From Strobilurus pachycystidiatus (lineage: Eukaryota > Basidiomycota > Agaricomycetes > Agaricales > Physalacriaceae): 64,000 nucleotides of DNA. This document shows positions 12,462 to 22,522 of the stretch, one piece after another (the first letter of the stretch is position 1; the number at the start of each line of letters is the position of its first letter). A program made the translations under genes and the position numbers. The stretch lies in NCBI GenBank assembly GCA_019915135.1, contig JAHLMK010000001.1:1736001-1800000 (forward strand), read 5' to 3'. The notes under the pieces are model-generated. The model was not told the DNA's origin. It was given only the letters and a program-made list of their open reading frames with translations, and ran no database searches.

Positions 12462-14265
12462 TCATATTGGTGATGCGGGAGTATAACCTCGACCGCGGCC
12501 ACGACTGGATCCACGGCCACGGCCACGCCCTCGACCCCTACCGCTTCCTCGCTGCGGGTCCGAAGGTGGAGTTTCTGATGAGCTCAGTTCATTCGGCGTA
12601 TGAGACTCTGTACGACGGTGTTTCGACCCAGAGGATTTAGCGCGCTGGCCAGCGTTCTGGGGTGGAGCCTCAGCCTCATCCTCCGGCTCACTAACGCTTG
12701 GTGAAGGGGGAGGTGTAAAGTCCCCATACCGTTGGATGAGCATCACAATGTCGTCAAAACGCTCCAGCTGAACTTTGTTCTTGTGGTTCGCACGTTTCGC
12801 CATGACACTACGGCCCTTCGCGGATGTGATCCACGACCACGACGCGTTTATATCCTCCGTCGACGCGAGGGACCTGTCGAGAACCATCCAAACGACTTCG
12901 GGTTCATGGGAAAGGACAGCCAGGGAAAGTAGAGTGGTAGGTTGGGGAACAGAATAGACGTTCACGAAGTCCTCATCCTTTGGATCATGGGCTTCAAAAA
13001 AGTACTTGACAATGTCGATGTGTCCAAGCTGAAGAGCAACGTGAAATGGTGTCAAGCCGTCCGAGTTCCGGGCCTCTTCTGAGTTCGCATCTATGAGTTC
13101 GCAAATGAGGGGTTTGTTCCCTGCACGTTGACTTGGATGAGGCTTACTATGAGATTGAAGCCAGTCGACCATATCGAGATTTCCCTGCTTCGCTGCGATG
13201 TGCAGCAAAGTCTCTTTCGGATCGTCGGGCATCTTTGTGACGAAAGCCTCGCAGCCAGAATTGACTTCACATCCCGTAGCGTCTACACCTTCTTCCCAGA
13301 CACCCTTCTTCACTGTATTGTTGTTTCCAGCGCGTGCCGCAGCGAATATGGTAGATCGCTTCTCCTGGGCTATACGTCGTGCCTTGAGGACCGTAGCTTC
13401 AGCACCTCTTCTTTCGCTCTCAGCCTGTTCCTTCTTGGCTTTGATGCTGTCTAGCCTCCGCTGCTCTGCCAATTGCCGATCTAATAGGCGCACATGAACC
13501 TCTGATGAGAAGCTGTGATCTCGAATGCATACCTCGTTCGCGTTCTTGCTCGTTGCGTAGCTTCCTGGCTGCCGTCTCTTCCTTTCTTCGCTTTTCTGCT
13601 GCCAATTGTTCCTCCCGGGAACGGCGGAGACGAGCTTGATATTCCTCAGGCGTTTCCCCTGGAGGCTGAGCCTCGCGTGTTCGGCGATAGCCTCTTCTGC
13701 CTAGACGGAAGCGCACGCGCCAAAGTCAATCTCTACAATCAGCTGTGATAGGTTTTACCCTTACTAGGGTATGCCCTGCTCTGACTTCGGCGGAACAGCT
13801 CCTCGAAGAGGAACCTGTATTAGAAAGAAGGTAAGACACAGCGAAGACAAAGGAAGGATTAGCGTACCTGTAGAACTCCATTCGCTCGTAGGCGTAATAC
13901 TCGTCATCGGAGTCCTCTTCGTAGTCTTCCCAGTAGGGCTCTGCCGAAACATCTGGATCGAGATGGGTGAGAAGGGTGTTGTAGGCATCTCCAACGCGTT
14001 GGAACTCGGCAGTGGCGTCTGGATTGTCGGGGTTCTTGTCTGGGTGGGTTCGAAGGGCAATCTGGCCGTGGCATTAGCTACGACGGGCACAGTAAGCCGA
14101 CGGACTTGCCCGCTTGTAAGTGCTCTTCACGAGGTCCAATGAGGCATCCTGTTGAAGAGCCACTGAAGTCAGTTCACGCGGCTTGCAATGCGTCGCCAGC
14201 GTACGCACCTGGTCCAGGCCAAGAATTCGGTAGGCTTCCGTGACAGATGTATGGGCTGGCACCAT
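12462..14265 (-). CDS. J-domain protein with ankyrin repeats and RG-rich tail
   Basis: The N-terminus is a J domain: TEAYRILGLDQ in exon 1 (14265-14205), then DASLDLVKSTYK, and after an intron IALRTHPDKNPDNPDATAEF with the HPD signature at about 14040. HPD stimulates Hsp70 ATPase, so a co-chaperone role is expected. A charged region with two Glu/Lys/Arg-rich helices follows (about 13700-13390, RRKEETAARKLRNEQERER), predicted as coiled coil. The large exon (to 12462) contains ankyrin-type repeats: ETLLHIAAKQGNLDMVDWL (about 13200), DGLTPFHVALQLGHIDIVKYF (about 13050) and TTLLSLAVLSHEPEVVWMVL (about 12930). The C-terminus is Arg/Gly-rich (RGRGRGRGRG at about 12500), a frequent RNA-binding feature. 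The start ATG is the first in frame. Exact boundaries of the three or four upstream introns are inferred. Confidence 0.88.
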
Positions 14266-14577
14266 CGCGTCGATGCGCGAGACAGTGCGCGGTGAAGAGA
14301 AAAAATGGCACAGGCGTCATTTTTGGCGGAGCCGAACTTTTTTCCCCTTCCGGCTCATCCGCTTTTGGACGGGTTTCTGGCACAATGTCTCTCACGCTGA
14401 GCTTCGGATGCATACCAAGACGCGCGTGTTGACAATGATTTCGGCTTGGGCTTACTGGACTCAGTCTTTCTCGCAAGTAGGAATTAAAAGTAAATGCCAG
14501 CGTCAACATTCCCGTCTCGACAGGTCGCAGAAAAGTTCGCCGTAAGTTTTGAGTTTTCGCAAAATCAAATCCCTACC

Positions 14578-14959
14578 AGGACCGATGATAATGCCTATAA
14601 GAGGTTAGACGAGAAATGCGGACAAAATTTTGACTTTTGGACCCAAATGTCGGCCCAGAATGCGGACAAATGGGACTCCGAGAGCCCGAGGTCAGACACA
14701 AAATGCGGACATGTTCTGTTGCCCTAAGGGTGAGTGAGACTTCGGCATACCGTTTTGGTCGAACAATGGGCGGGACCTCGCGGTGGCGCCGCAGGCGGGC
14801 AAAAATCTGTCCAAATCGGGAAGTTTTGCGCTTGACAGGGTCATGTTAGCCCACAATGCGGACAGATCTGGCGGCGTAGCCGCCGAGAAAAATGCGGACA
14901 AATTCTGCTCAAAGGCAAAATTTCCCGTCTAACCTCTCAATGGTATTATCATCGGTCCT
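14578..14959. mobile_element. MITE-like non-autonomous element, 382 bp, 8-bp TSD
   Basis: The two ends are inverted copies: AGGACCGATGATAAT at 14578-14592 and its exact reverse complement at 14945-14959. The match continues inward as AGAGGTTAGACG(A/G)GAAA after a small indel, giving terminal inverted repeats of roughly 38 bp. The element is flanked by a perfect 8-bp direct repeat TCCCTACC (14570-14577 and 14960-14967), as expected for a target-site duplication. The interior has no transposase ORF but repeats ATGCGGACA at least five times (14616, 14660, 14702, 14855 and 14893) and contains the palindrome GGCGGCGTAGCCGCC near 14870. An 8-bp TSD suits the hAT superfamily, though the terminal bases are not the usual hAT ones. 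It lies in the divergent promoter between the DnaJ-ankyrin and BCS1-like genes. Confidence 0.8.
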
Positions 14960-14971
14960 TCCCTACCGGAA

Positions 14972-15021
14972 GTCCTGGAAAGGAAACCGGATAACGGTCC
15001 TGGAAAGGAAACCGGATAACG
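14972..15021. repeat. 25-bp perfect tandem duplication
   Basis: The unit GTCCTGGAAAGGAAACCGGA plus TAACG occurs twice head to tail (14972-14996 and 14997-15021) with no mismatch. It sits just outside the MITE target-site duplication and about 110-160 bp upstream of the BCS1-like start codon. Confidence 0.9.
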
Positions 15022-15131
15022 CTGTCACGTTCTCTAGTCCTTCGCCCTGCGACACGACCTTTAAAACGCGAATCACTCCGAGAATCATCCAAAACAGCGC
15101 CCTCGGCTGTTAAGACTACTTGGCATTGACG

Positions 15132-16731
15132 ATGCCTCCTGCTGGGATGCCTTCCGGGGTCCCAAAAGAAATCGTATCCGATCCGGCAAATTCTACACCA
15201 TTGTCAATACCCCAAGATTCAGGAAACAATGGCCTCATATCCCGCCTTTTCAATGCACTGGGAATAGGAAACGACAAGTGCGTCTTACAGCCCTGCTTCT
15301 CACCGCGTCTGAACTCAGCAAGTTCAGTCAGTACTTTGCAGCGGGCTTTGGCTTAATGGTATATACTTGGAAGCGTCTACAGACACATGTCTAATATGTT
15401 TGACAGGGTATGGGTTTCGCCGCTACCTACCTCGCTAAAGCCGCTAGACTTGGGACGACGGCTCTGCAGCGACGGCTCCTTGTGACCCTAGAGTTGAAGA
15501 ACACTGATCCTTCATATAACTGGTTCCTCACCTGGATGGCCGGACAGCAATCACGCGCGGCATCAACAACCCAGACGATCAAGTGGGCGCGCAGCCATCA
15601 ACTGAGCGTGCAAACTGTCGGCGCAGATGCAAAGAGCGGCCCAGTCTACTTCAACCTCGTCGCCGGACAAGGAAACCATTACTTCAAGTACCGCGGCGCC
15701 TGGATCCAAGTAAGCCAGTTCCCTATATCTCCATCTCCGCCTGTCTAACACGTCGCCAAGATGAAGAAGGAGCGTGAAACGCGTTCAGTCAATCTTAGCA
15801 CCGGGGAACCATGGGAAACGATCTCGTTAACCACCCTTTCACAAGACCGAGATGTTTTCCCTACAATGCTGGAAGAGGCAAGGAACCTTGCGTTACGACA
15901 GAAGCACGGTAAACTCATCATAAACACGACGTGGGGAACGGAATGGAGGCCCTTTGGCAACCCTCGCCCCCGCCGGCCCCTCAGCAGTGTGGTGCTCGCA
16001 CCAGGGCAGGCGGAGCGCATTTATGCCGATGTTGAGTCTTTCATGGAGAGAAGACAGTGGTACGCTGAGCGGGGTATCCCGTACCGACGTGGGTACCTCC
16101 TGCATGGCCCACCTGGAACAGGAAAGACTTCCTTCGTACAGGCTCTTGCCGGCGCGTTCAACTATGATATTAGCGTCGTCAGTCTGTCCGCACGGGGCAT
16201 GGGCGATGACCTATTTACCCTTCTTCTTTCCACGGCACCTCCCAAAACCTTCATCCTCATTGAGGACGTGGACGCAGCGTTTAACAAGCGAGTGCAAACA
16301 TCTGAAGAAGGGTACGTTCTTACCCATCGCAATAGGGATCTCCGATCTCATCATATAGGTACCAATCGTCTGTGACATTTTCCGGGGTGCTCAACGCTCT
16401 GGATGGGGTTGCGGCTGGAGAGGAACGCATCCTGTTTATGACCACCAATCACATCGAGCGTCTGGATGCAGCCTTGATTCGTCCGGGGCGCGTTGACTTG
16501 ACAGAGCTGTTTGATCATGCTGTTCCCGAACAGGTGTACGACCTGTGTACGATGTTTTACGGAAAGGACAGCGAGGAGATCGGACGGAACTTGGCAAGCT
16601 TAGTCTCTGAGGAGATGAACGCTGGTCGGCGGATCAGCATGGCAGAGCTGCAAGGCATGTTCATTCAGACCCATGCCCAAGACGTGCTATCAGCCTGCCG
16701 GGAGTTGTACAAGCACAAGTTCTCTATATAA
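15132..16731 (+). CDS. BCS1: BCS1-like AAA ATPase, mitochondrial
   Basis: Mitochondrial inner-membrane AAA chaperone family; Bcs1 inserts the folded Rieske protein into complex III. The ATG at 15132 gives MPPAGMPSGVP. A Gly/Ala-rich hydrophobic segment around 15330-15440 (FAAGFGLMGMGFAATYLAKA) is the expected single membrane span. The BCS1-specific N-domain follows (WFLTWMAGQQ, FKYRGAWIQ), then the AAA domain with Walker A GPPGTGKTS at about 16110, Walker B FILIEDVDAAF at about 16250, and MTTNHIERLDAALIRPGRVDL at about 16440, which holds sensor and arginine-finger elements. At least four introns of about 50 nt (for example about 16310-16358) are needed. Basidiomycetes have several BCS1 paralogues, so this may be a paralogue rather than the strict orthologue. 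It ends at TAA 16731. Confidence 0.88.
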
Positions 16732-17003
16732 CAAAATGATTTGCAAATCGCTGAGCAGATGAACGCTATATAAAAACTGCTGCCGCGTGGCGTTCTTCAT
16801 AAATTGATTGTGGCAGAGTTTGGCACCGTGATATAGGTAAACCGGTGCCAGATAGACGGCTAGAAGGACCACGAACGGGCCTCAGACTCTAGCGCTTATC
16901 AATCGCCATATAGGCAAGAAAATGCCAGAGAGAGACGCCAAGAATATCTGCCCGCTGTAAAACACGCTGTGTTGCGAAACCGAAAGTACATGAACGTGGT
17001 GAA

Positions 17004-18116
17004 TTAGAAGACAGGTCGTCGCTTGCGACCCGTGAATTTGGAATCTCGAGGAACGCTTTCCTTTCCCCTTTTGCGGTACAGCTACGGGAGAAGAGGTCAG
17101 GACAATGGGAAAGACATGAGATCCAATCACTTGCCTCCTTCTTCTTCAGGATCCAGTCCTTATCTTTCACTGACTTCCGCTTGCCGCCTTTTGACGACCG
17201 CAACTTTTCTCGTTCCCGTCTACGCTCAAATCTCGCCTTGCCGTCCTCTTTTACCTCACCGTCCAGGCCTTCTGGAATTTGCTGGGCCCCACCACCTCCG
17301 CCGCCAACGAACAGACAGAGAAAAACCTTTCGTGCCTTTTTAGAATTGGGGTAATCGACAACGACACCTCCGCCGAACCCAGCTTTCTGGGCTATTGAGG
17401 ATATAAGGGTTATCTGATCGTCAGAAGAAGGGTAGAACTGAAAAATAGCGCGTGAGGGATTTTTGAGAGCGGAGTGGAGAGTGGTGAAGAAGCGAGTGAG
17501 CCGATGAGGTGGTGAGGATGTGGGATGGGATGTTTCGGCATTCAATAACCACTGGAGGACGGAGATACTTTGGCGGAGTCAAGTCACTGAATGACAGGCG
17601 TGTGGAACTTGAAGCGCACCTTATAGCACCGTCAAAACTTCCAGGTCTGAATCCGAAACCCTGGCCGATATCTTGGAGGAACAGATCGCCCTCGACTTCC
17701 CGTTCCAGCGCGACCTCTAGACAGTTATGAGAGCAGGGTAGTCGGCCGAGAGAACCTCAAGTACCTAGCATACTAGGAGCAATATCGACGCCCGTCCAGA
17801 TGTATCCTTCTTCATCTAGTATTTCGCCAGATAATCCAGAGCCACAACCAATGTCTAGTAAGAGTGCAGGTTCATCCGGAGGCAGAGCTAGGAGTTCGAG
17901 GGCGCGATAGGTCATGTCCGCCTGGATTTGCTGATTGCGGGTACTGCCTTCCGTTATCGACTTGTGCATTATGCGGGGAAGGAGGCGCACTTTTTGGTGT
18001 ATTTTGTGGCTTCAGTGTCGCCATAGTACTGCACAGAAATGTGAGCAGGCAGATATCATCCCTGAATAGATTTCACTCGCGATTTCAGGAGGAGCGACGA
18101 GCTCAGGTCTTGACAT
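17004..18116 (-). CDS. BUD23: 18S rRNA (guanine-N7) methyltransferase Bud23
   Basis: Nuclear SAM-dependent methyltransferase that makes m7G in 18S rRNA during small-subunit maturation. The start MSRPELVAPPEI (18116) joins YYGDTEATKYTKN and then TRNQQIQADMTYRALELLALP. The SAM site is LLLDIGCGSGLSGE with GYIWTGVDIAPSML (about 17850-17760). The next exons read GDLFLQDIGQGFGFRPGSFDGAI and SVLQWLLNAE, and the C-terminal WBS_methylT region contains DWILKKKE, joined to LYRKRGKESVPRDSKFTGRKRRPVF and TAA 17004-17006. Two introns appear to use GC rather than GT donors (18029-18080 and 17082-17134). Both are fixed by conserved protein sequence on either side. Start codon lies 168 bp from divergent BET3. 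Confidence 0.93.
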
Positions 18117-18284
18117 GCTGATGATGGAAGGTGATACAAATTTTGAAAAAGTTGTGACATTCGTGTCTGCGGCACTTTTCTTCCTTTTCCGGTAGTTTTT
18201 GATGCAAAACCCCGCGGGAAATCGTCTACATTAGGCCTTTTGGAATTAACCTGCCAGCCGCGTGACAGGGTCTTCATTCACGTT

Positions 18285-19022
18285 ATGGCCACGACAAGCA
18301 AACAGTACAAGGGCATTGGCGAGGATCTGTGGAAGGGACGCGCCGAGAAAGTGGTGAGCCGGGCACTTTATCGTCATTTATCGGCGTTAATTCATGCAGA
18401 ATGCAGAACTGTTCGCGCTTACATACGGCGCTCTCGTCGTACAATTGATCCAGGACTATGAGGACTATGCCGAGGTCAACAAACAGCTTGAGAAGATGGG
18501 GTACAATATCGGCACGCGGCTTATCGAGGACTTTCTGGCCAAGAGCAACCTCGGCCGCTGCGCCGACTTTCGAGAGGTCGGGGAAGTTGTCTCCAAGGTG
18601 AGTGAGCGTATATACACTGGACATTTGACGGTCAACAAACGTCGACTGGGCAGGTTGGATTTAAATCATTTCTCAACATCTCTCCAACCGTGACGCACGG
18701 CGCACCGCCCTCGTCGGCCTCAGCATCACCACGACCGATGAGCACTGGCTCGGCACCAACACCCTCCTCGGGAGCGTACTTTACGCTTACGTTTGACGAG
18801 AATCCTCTTGCCGAGTTTGTGGAACTGCCGGAAGACGCGCTTGAAGGCGGCCTGTGGTTCAGCAACATTCTGTGTGGCGTGCTACGCGGTGCGCTGGAGA
18901 TGGTGCAGATGCAGGTGCAGGCCGAGTTTGTGTCGGATGTGCTGCGCGGCGACGAGGCGACGGAGATACGGGTGCGGCTGATCAAGACGCTGGAGGAGGA
19001 GATCCCGGTGGGAGACGATTAG
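18285..19022 (+). CDS. BET3: TRAPP complex subunit Bet3 (TRAPPC3)
   Basis: Core subunit of the TRAPP tethering complex for ER-Golgi vesicle traffic. Exon 1 MATTSKQYKGIGEDLWKGRAEKV is joined over an intron (about 18353-18398) to NAELFALTYGALVVQLIQDY. Then follow YNIGTRLIEDFLAKSNLGRC, including the Cys that is palmitoylated in Bet3 proteins, and after a second intron (about 18597-18654) VGFKSFLNISPTV. The C-terminal half holds FDENPLAEFVELPE, WFSNILCGVLRGALEMVQMQV and EIRVRLIKTLEEEIPVGDD. An additional Ser/Pro/Ala-rich loop of about 30 residues (18695-18775) between ISPTV and YFTLTF is longer than in yeast or animal Bet3. Otherwise size and motifs are typical. Confidence 0.94.
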
Positions 19023-19051
19023 ATGTAGTGATATTTGTGTACAGTAGCTGT

Positions 19052-19656
19052 CTAAAACGAGAAGCGGCCGAGGTTGTTGAGCTTCTTGGCTGTTCTGGCG
19101 TTGCTCTTTGTACGCTGGCCGCGCACCGGCAGACCCATCCCATGCCTCTTCCCGCGCCATGTCCCGATGCTGCGGTGGTGCTGGATGTTTTCCCGAATCT
19201 CCCTTCTCAGCTCCGACTCTATCTTGAGGTCGTTCAGTGGATCCCGCGCCGGCGTCCGCGTCGTGTCCCCGGCCTTGGCTATCCGTCCCGCTTTCAGAGC
19301 ATCCTTCTCTGCCTTTTTCTCGCGGAATTCCGTCTGCAATTTCTGCAGAGGTGTCGAAGGCGGATGAGGGACAAAATTCTTCGAGGCGAGGGGATATGAG
19401 GGTATGGGGGCCGCCGTATGCGGGGACGACAGGAATGATGCCAGCGACGTGATTTGGAAGGGTGTCAGCTCCCCGACCTTGGCTCTGTCGTGTATCTGGA
19501 AGCGCGCGCAGAGCCGATGCGCAATATGGTGTCCGACGCCGTATATTTCCGTCAGTGCATACTAGATTAATATGAGAAAGGATAGAGTCAGCTGAATGCT
19601 TGACATACTCTTGCACGGTGGGCATCGTTGAGCTTGATACCCAATATATGTACCAT
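19052..19656 (-). CDS. SWS2: Mitochondrial small-subunit ribosomal protein uS13m
   Basis: Homologue of bacterial S13, at the head of the mitochondrial small subunit. The ATG at 19656 starts [16 protein letters not shown], with an intron (about 19562-19609), then [21 protein letters not shown]. The C-terminal S13 signature is [20 protein letters not shown] with [11 protein letters not shown] (about 19150-19070). Between the two conserved halves lies an insert of roughly 60-70 residues, rich in Ser/Pro then charged residues (about 19440-19230), that bacterial S13 lacks; mitochondrial extensions of this kind are common in fungi. No classical presequence precedes the S13 fold. Only 76 bp separate its start from the divergent XAP5 start. 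Confidence 0.92.
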
Positions 19657-19732
19657 GGTGGCGGTTCGGAGAAAGAACCTCTATGTGATCACGGGAGCAG
19701 TTGCACCTCGGCTTCTTACCGCCACCACGACC

Positions 19733-21038
19733 ATGTCTTCCAGCAAAGGCGAAGGCCGCCGCGAGGAGGCGCTGGCCAAACAGCGTGAACAGATGCGCGA
19801 GGAATTCCAGCGCCAAAAGAAGGCGCTCGTCAACGAAACCGAGAAGGCTCGCCCCTCCGTCAATCGCTTCGTTGGGCAGAACGACTCCGTCGAAGAGACG
19901 CTCAAAAACAACACTGTCGGTCTTGTCCATCTCGAGGAGTTTCAGCAGAAAAGAAAAGAGTTGGAAGAAGCCAAGGCCAGAGAGGCAGCCAAGAGCAGTG
20001 AACTCAAGTATGTCTTTCGTCTTTCCTCGCATCGTTCCCCCCTTCCCACTTGTTACGTATCTTCAAGTAAAGATGGCTTATAGGATGTGGAGAATCTGTT
20101 TAGAGATGACACAAAGAAACTGAAGAAAAGGAAAAAGGTGGCAAAGGCCACACTCTCCTTTGCCATGGACGACGAAGGCGACCCCGACTCGTCGACCGCC
20201 ACCACCCCGGCAAACAACGACGAGGATGACGAGGCGCCGACCGCCAAGCGCGGCAAGTTCCGCAAGAACCCCAACGTCGACACGTCCTTCCTGCCTGACA
20301 GAGAACGCGAAGAGGCCGAGCGCAAAGAGCGCGAACGTCTGCGTCAGGAGTGGTTGCAGCGTCAAGAGGAAATCAAACAAGAGGAGATAGAGATCACATA
20401 CTCGTACTGGGACGGCAGCGGCCACCGCAAGAGTGTCATGGTAAGTTCGTGTTCAACCCTCTCTGTGCCTTTGACTGACGATCAGATGTATTGCCTTCAT
20501 TTCCTTTCGCGTGTAGTGCAAGAAGGGCGACGACATTGGCAGCATGTTGGAAAAGTGTAGAACCCAGCACCCGGAACTCAGAGGCGTCAGTGCAGATAAT
20601 CTGATGTATGTCAAGGTAAGCCACCTTCGCTGCCCTTTGTATAGATTGCTGTATCTCACATGTTGGAACAGGAGGATGTCATCATACCGCATGTGTGTTC
20701 AGGTCCATGCTCTTGCCCGGATACGAGCTGACTTCCGACCTAGCATCACACGTTCTATGATTTTATCATCAACAAAGCTCGCGGCAAGTCGGGCCCGCTC
20801 TTCAACTTTGACGTGCATGATGATGTGCGCCTCTTGGCCGACGCCACCAAGGAGAAAGACGAGTCTCACGCGGGCAAGGTCGTCGAACGTAGTTATTACC
20901 AAAGGAATAAACACATCTTTCCTGCGTCAAGATGGGAGGTTAGTTTCTCTTCTCTAGTTATCGTTGAACGTGCCTTTTGACGCAACCATCCAGGTGTTTG
21001 ACCCAGAGAAGAACTATGGCAAGTATACCATCGCATAG
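19733..21038 (+). CDS. XAP5/FAM50 family nuclear protein
   Basis: Member of the XAP5 (FAM50) family, nuclear proteins linked to spliceosome and chromatin function. [20 protein letters not shown] opens a long charged helical region, followed by an acidic and Lys-rich stretch (about 20110-20300, including [19 protein letters not shown]). The conserved C-terminal XAP5 core then reads [16 protein letters not shown] and, over introns, [73 protein letters not shown] and [19 protein letters not shown]. It ends [16 protein letters not shown] with stop at 21036-21038. At least six introns of about 45-60 nt are needed. This core is highly conserved, so identity is secure, while the precise role in fungi is not known. 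Confidence 0.93.
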
Positions 21039-22468
21039 CGAAATATACTGTGTATCGCTTGGGTCTCATCAATGTTATCATCTGCTACCTATCGCATGTT
21101 TCCCTTGTGGTCCGCATCAACTCTTTGCGAGTACTGTATTTGCGTATCTGGTATGCAAATGCATCGTCTACAATCATGTGGGTGGCAGATCGTTCTCGCT
21201 TGTCATCTGACGCCAGTAAAGCAAACCGTGACTATCCAGACCGAGAGGACAAGTCCTACTAGCTTTCTACCATCGCCGACGTCGTACCGGTGACGCGTCG
21301 ATTTCGAGGCTCATTTTGGGAAGCACAAGGTTGGTGATCCACAGCGTGCTCAGTAGACACTGGCTCATGACCTCGATCGTCAAACTGGTTCCTCACCCCT
21401 TCATTATCGATAGCCTAAAACTCACTGTTTTCCATCTTAGGTGTAAGCTCTGATCTTCTGAAGTTCCGAACCTCTTTGGCTTTAGACGCGCCTCCTCTTG
21501 GCGTTGCAGTACGTTATCTGATCAATGGCCTGGGCTGACCTCCCTCGTGATCAGGAAAGAAACTTGCGCTAGGTGATGTGGCGTCGTTCAAGTTTTCGCT
21601 CGGAACTCGATAGCGGAGAGACAAGGTCTGGAACTGTGTGTCGGTGGAGACTGTCTGCCCGAATATCATCCCAGCAATTCAGTGTTCGCGCTCTCTCATG
21701 TGCAGAGGTCACGTTTAGGCAACTACAGGCTTCGTTTGCAGCGGTCCCGGCAGCTAAGCTAACCATTAGTGTCCTCGCACCAGATCTTCTACGAGGCCGT
21801 CGAGCTTAGGCCATAACGTCCGACAAGATACAGCACGCGGCTATGCCGTGTCCTTTTGTCGAAGGCATGGTCTCAAGATCTCACCAAGTACTCGCATTCA
21901 ACGAACGACGCAAGGAGAAGGTATACCCAGCGTGGTGCTCATGTGCCACATATACCTCATGTTCCAGCTGCTTGCCTCGTATCGACATCTGGGGCTCCGT
22001 TCTAAATCATCTCTAGAGACGACTCGGGACACTGCGATGATCAGACAGCGTCAGTCTTGTCTCTGGTGCGACACATCGTGTTGCGAGGCTCGGAACTCTG
22101 GGTACTTTTTCTCATCCGCACTTGCGATGCCAGAAAGCTGACTTCATGAAAAAAGAAAGAGGAAAAAAGTGAACTCGGCAAGACAGCTTTAAGACCAAGT
22201 ACTTCAATTGTCGCTTAGTCTCCGGTCAGAGTCAAGTTGCGCTTTTTACTCTTACTGTAGGGTGAACGGCAACAGCAACTCAATTAGCCGTCCAGCGTTC
22301 CTAGGCCCATGGCATGATTGAACACATCGGAGAAAAGGCTGTTTCGCGTGTGGCCAAACTCCAATCGTGGTCAGTCATGCTGAAGAATAGACAGGCTCTG
22401 TCCACTTTCGTCCCTTCAAGTTCCGGCTACACCGATTCCCTTTGGCAGCCTGTACGTCTCTGAGCTCG
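21039..22468. other. Long intergenic stretch with possible degraded coding remnants
   Basis: About 1.4 kb between XAP5 and the DUF1996 gene. Short open stretches are scattered over the plus strand (for example 21573-21809 and 21848-22141) and have some protein-like runs, but no frame can be joined into a gene over valid splice sites. No family is recognisable. It may be a decayed gene plus the promoter of the DUF1996 gene. Confidence 0.4.
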
Positions 22469-22476
22469 TATAAAAG
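22469..22476 (+). promoter_or_regulatory. TATA box of the DUF1996 gene
   Basis: TATAAAAG lies 46 bp before the ATG at 22523, a usual core-promoter distance for strongly expressed basidiomycete secretory genes. Confidence 0.65.
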
Positions 22477-22522
22477 ACAAGGCAAGTTCTATGCTTGAAC
22501 ATCAGCAACTCGAAGCACTAAG

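Noticed and set aside
12480..12560. Short repeats (CGGCCACG type) that could suggest a satellite
   Set aside because: They encode the RGRGRG tail of the DnaJ-ankyrin protein.
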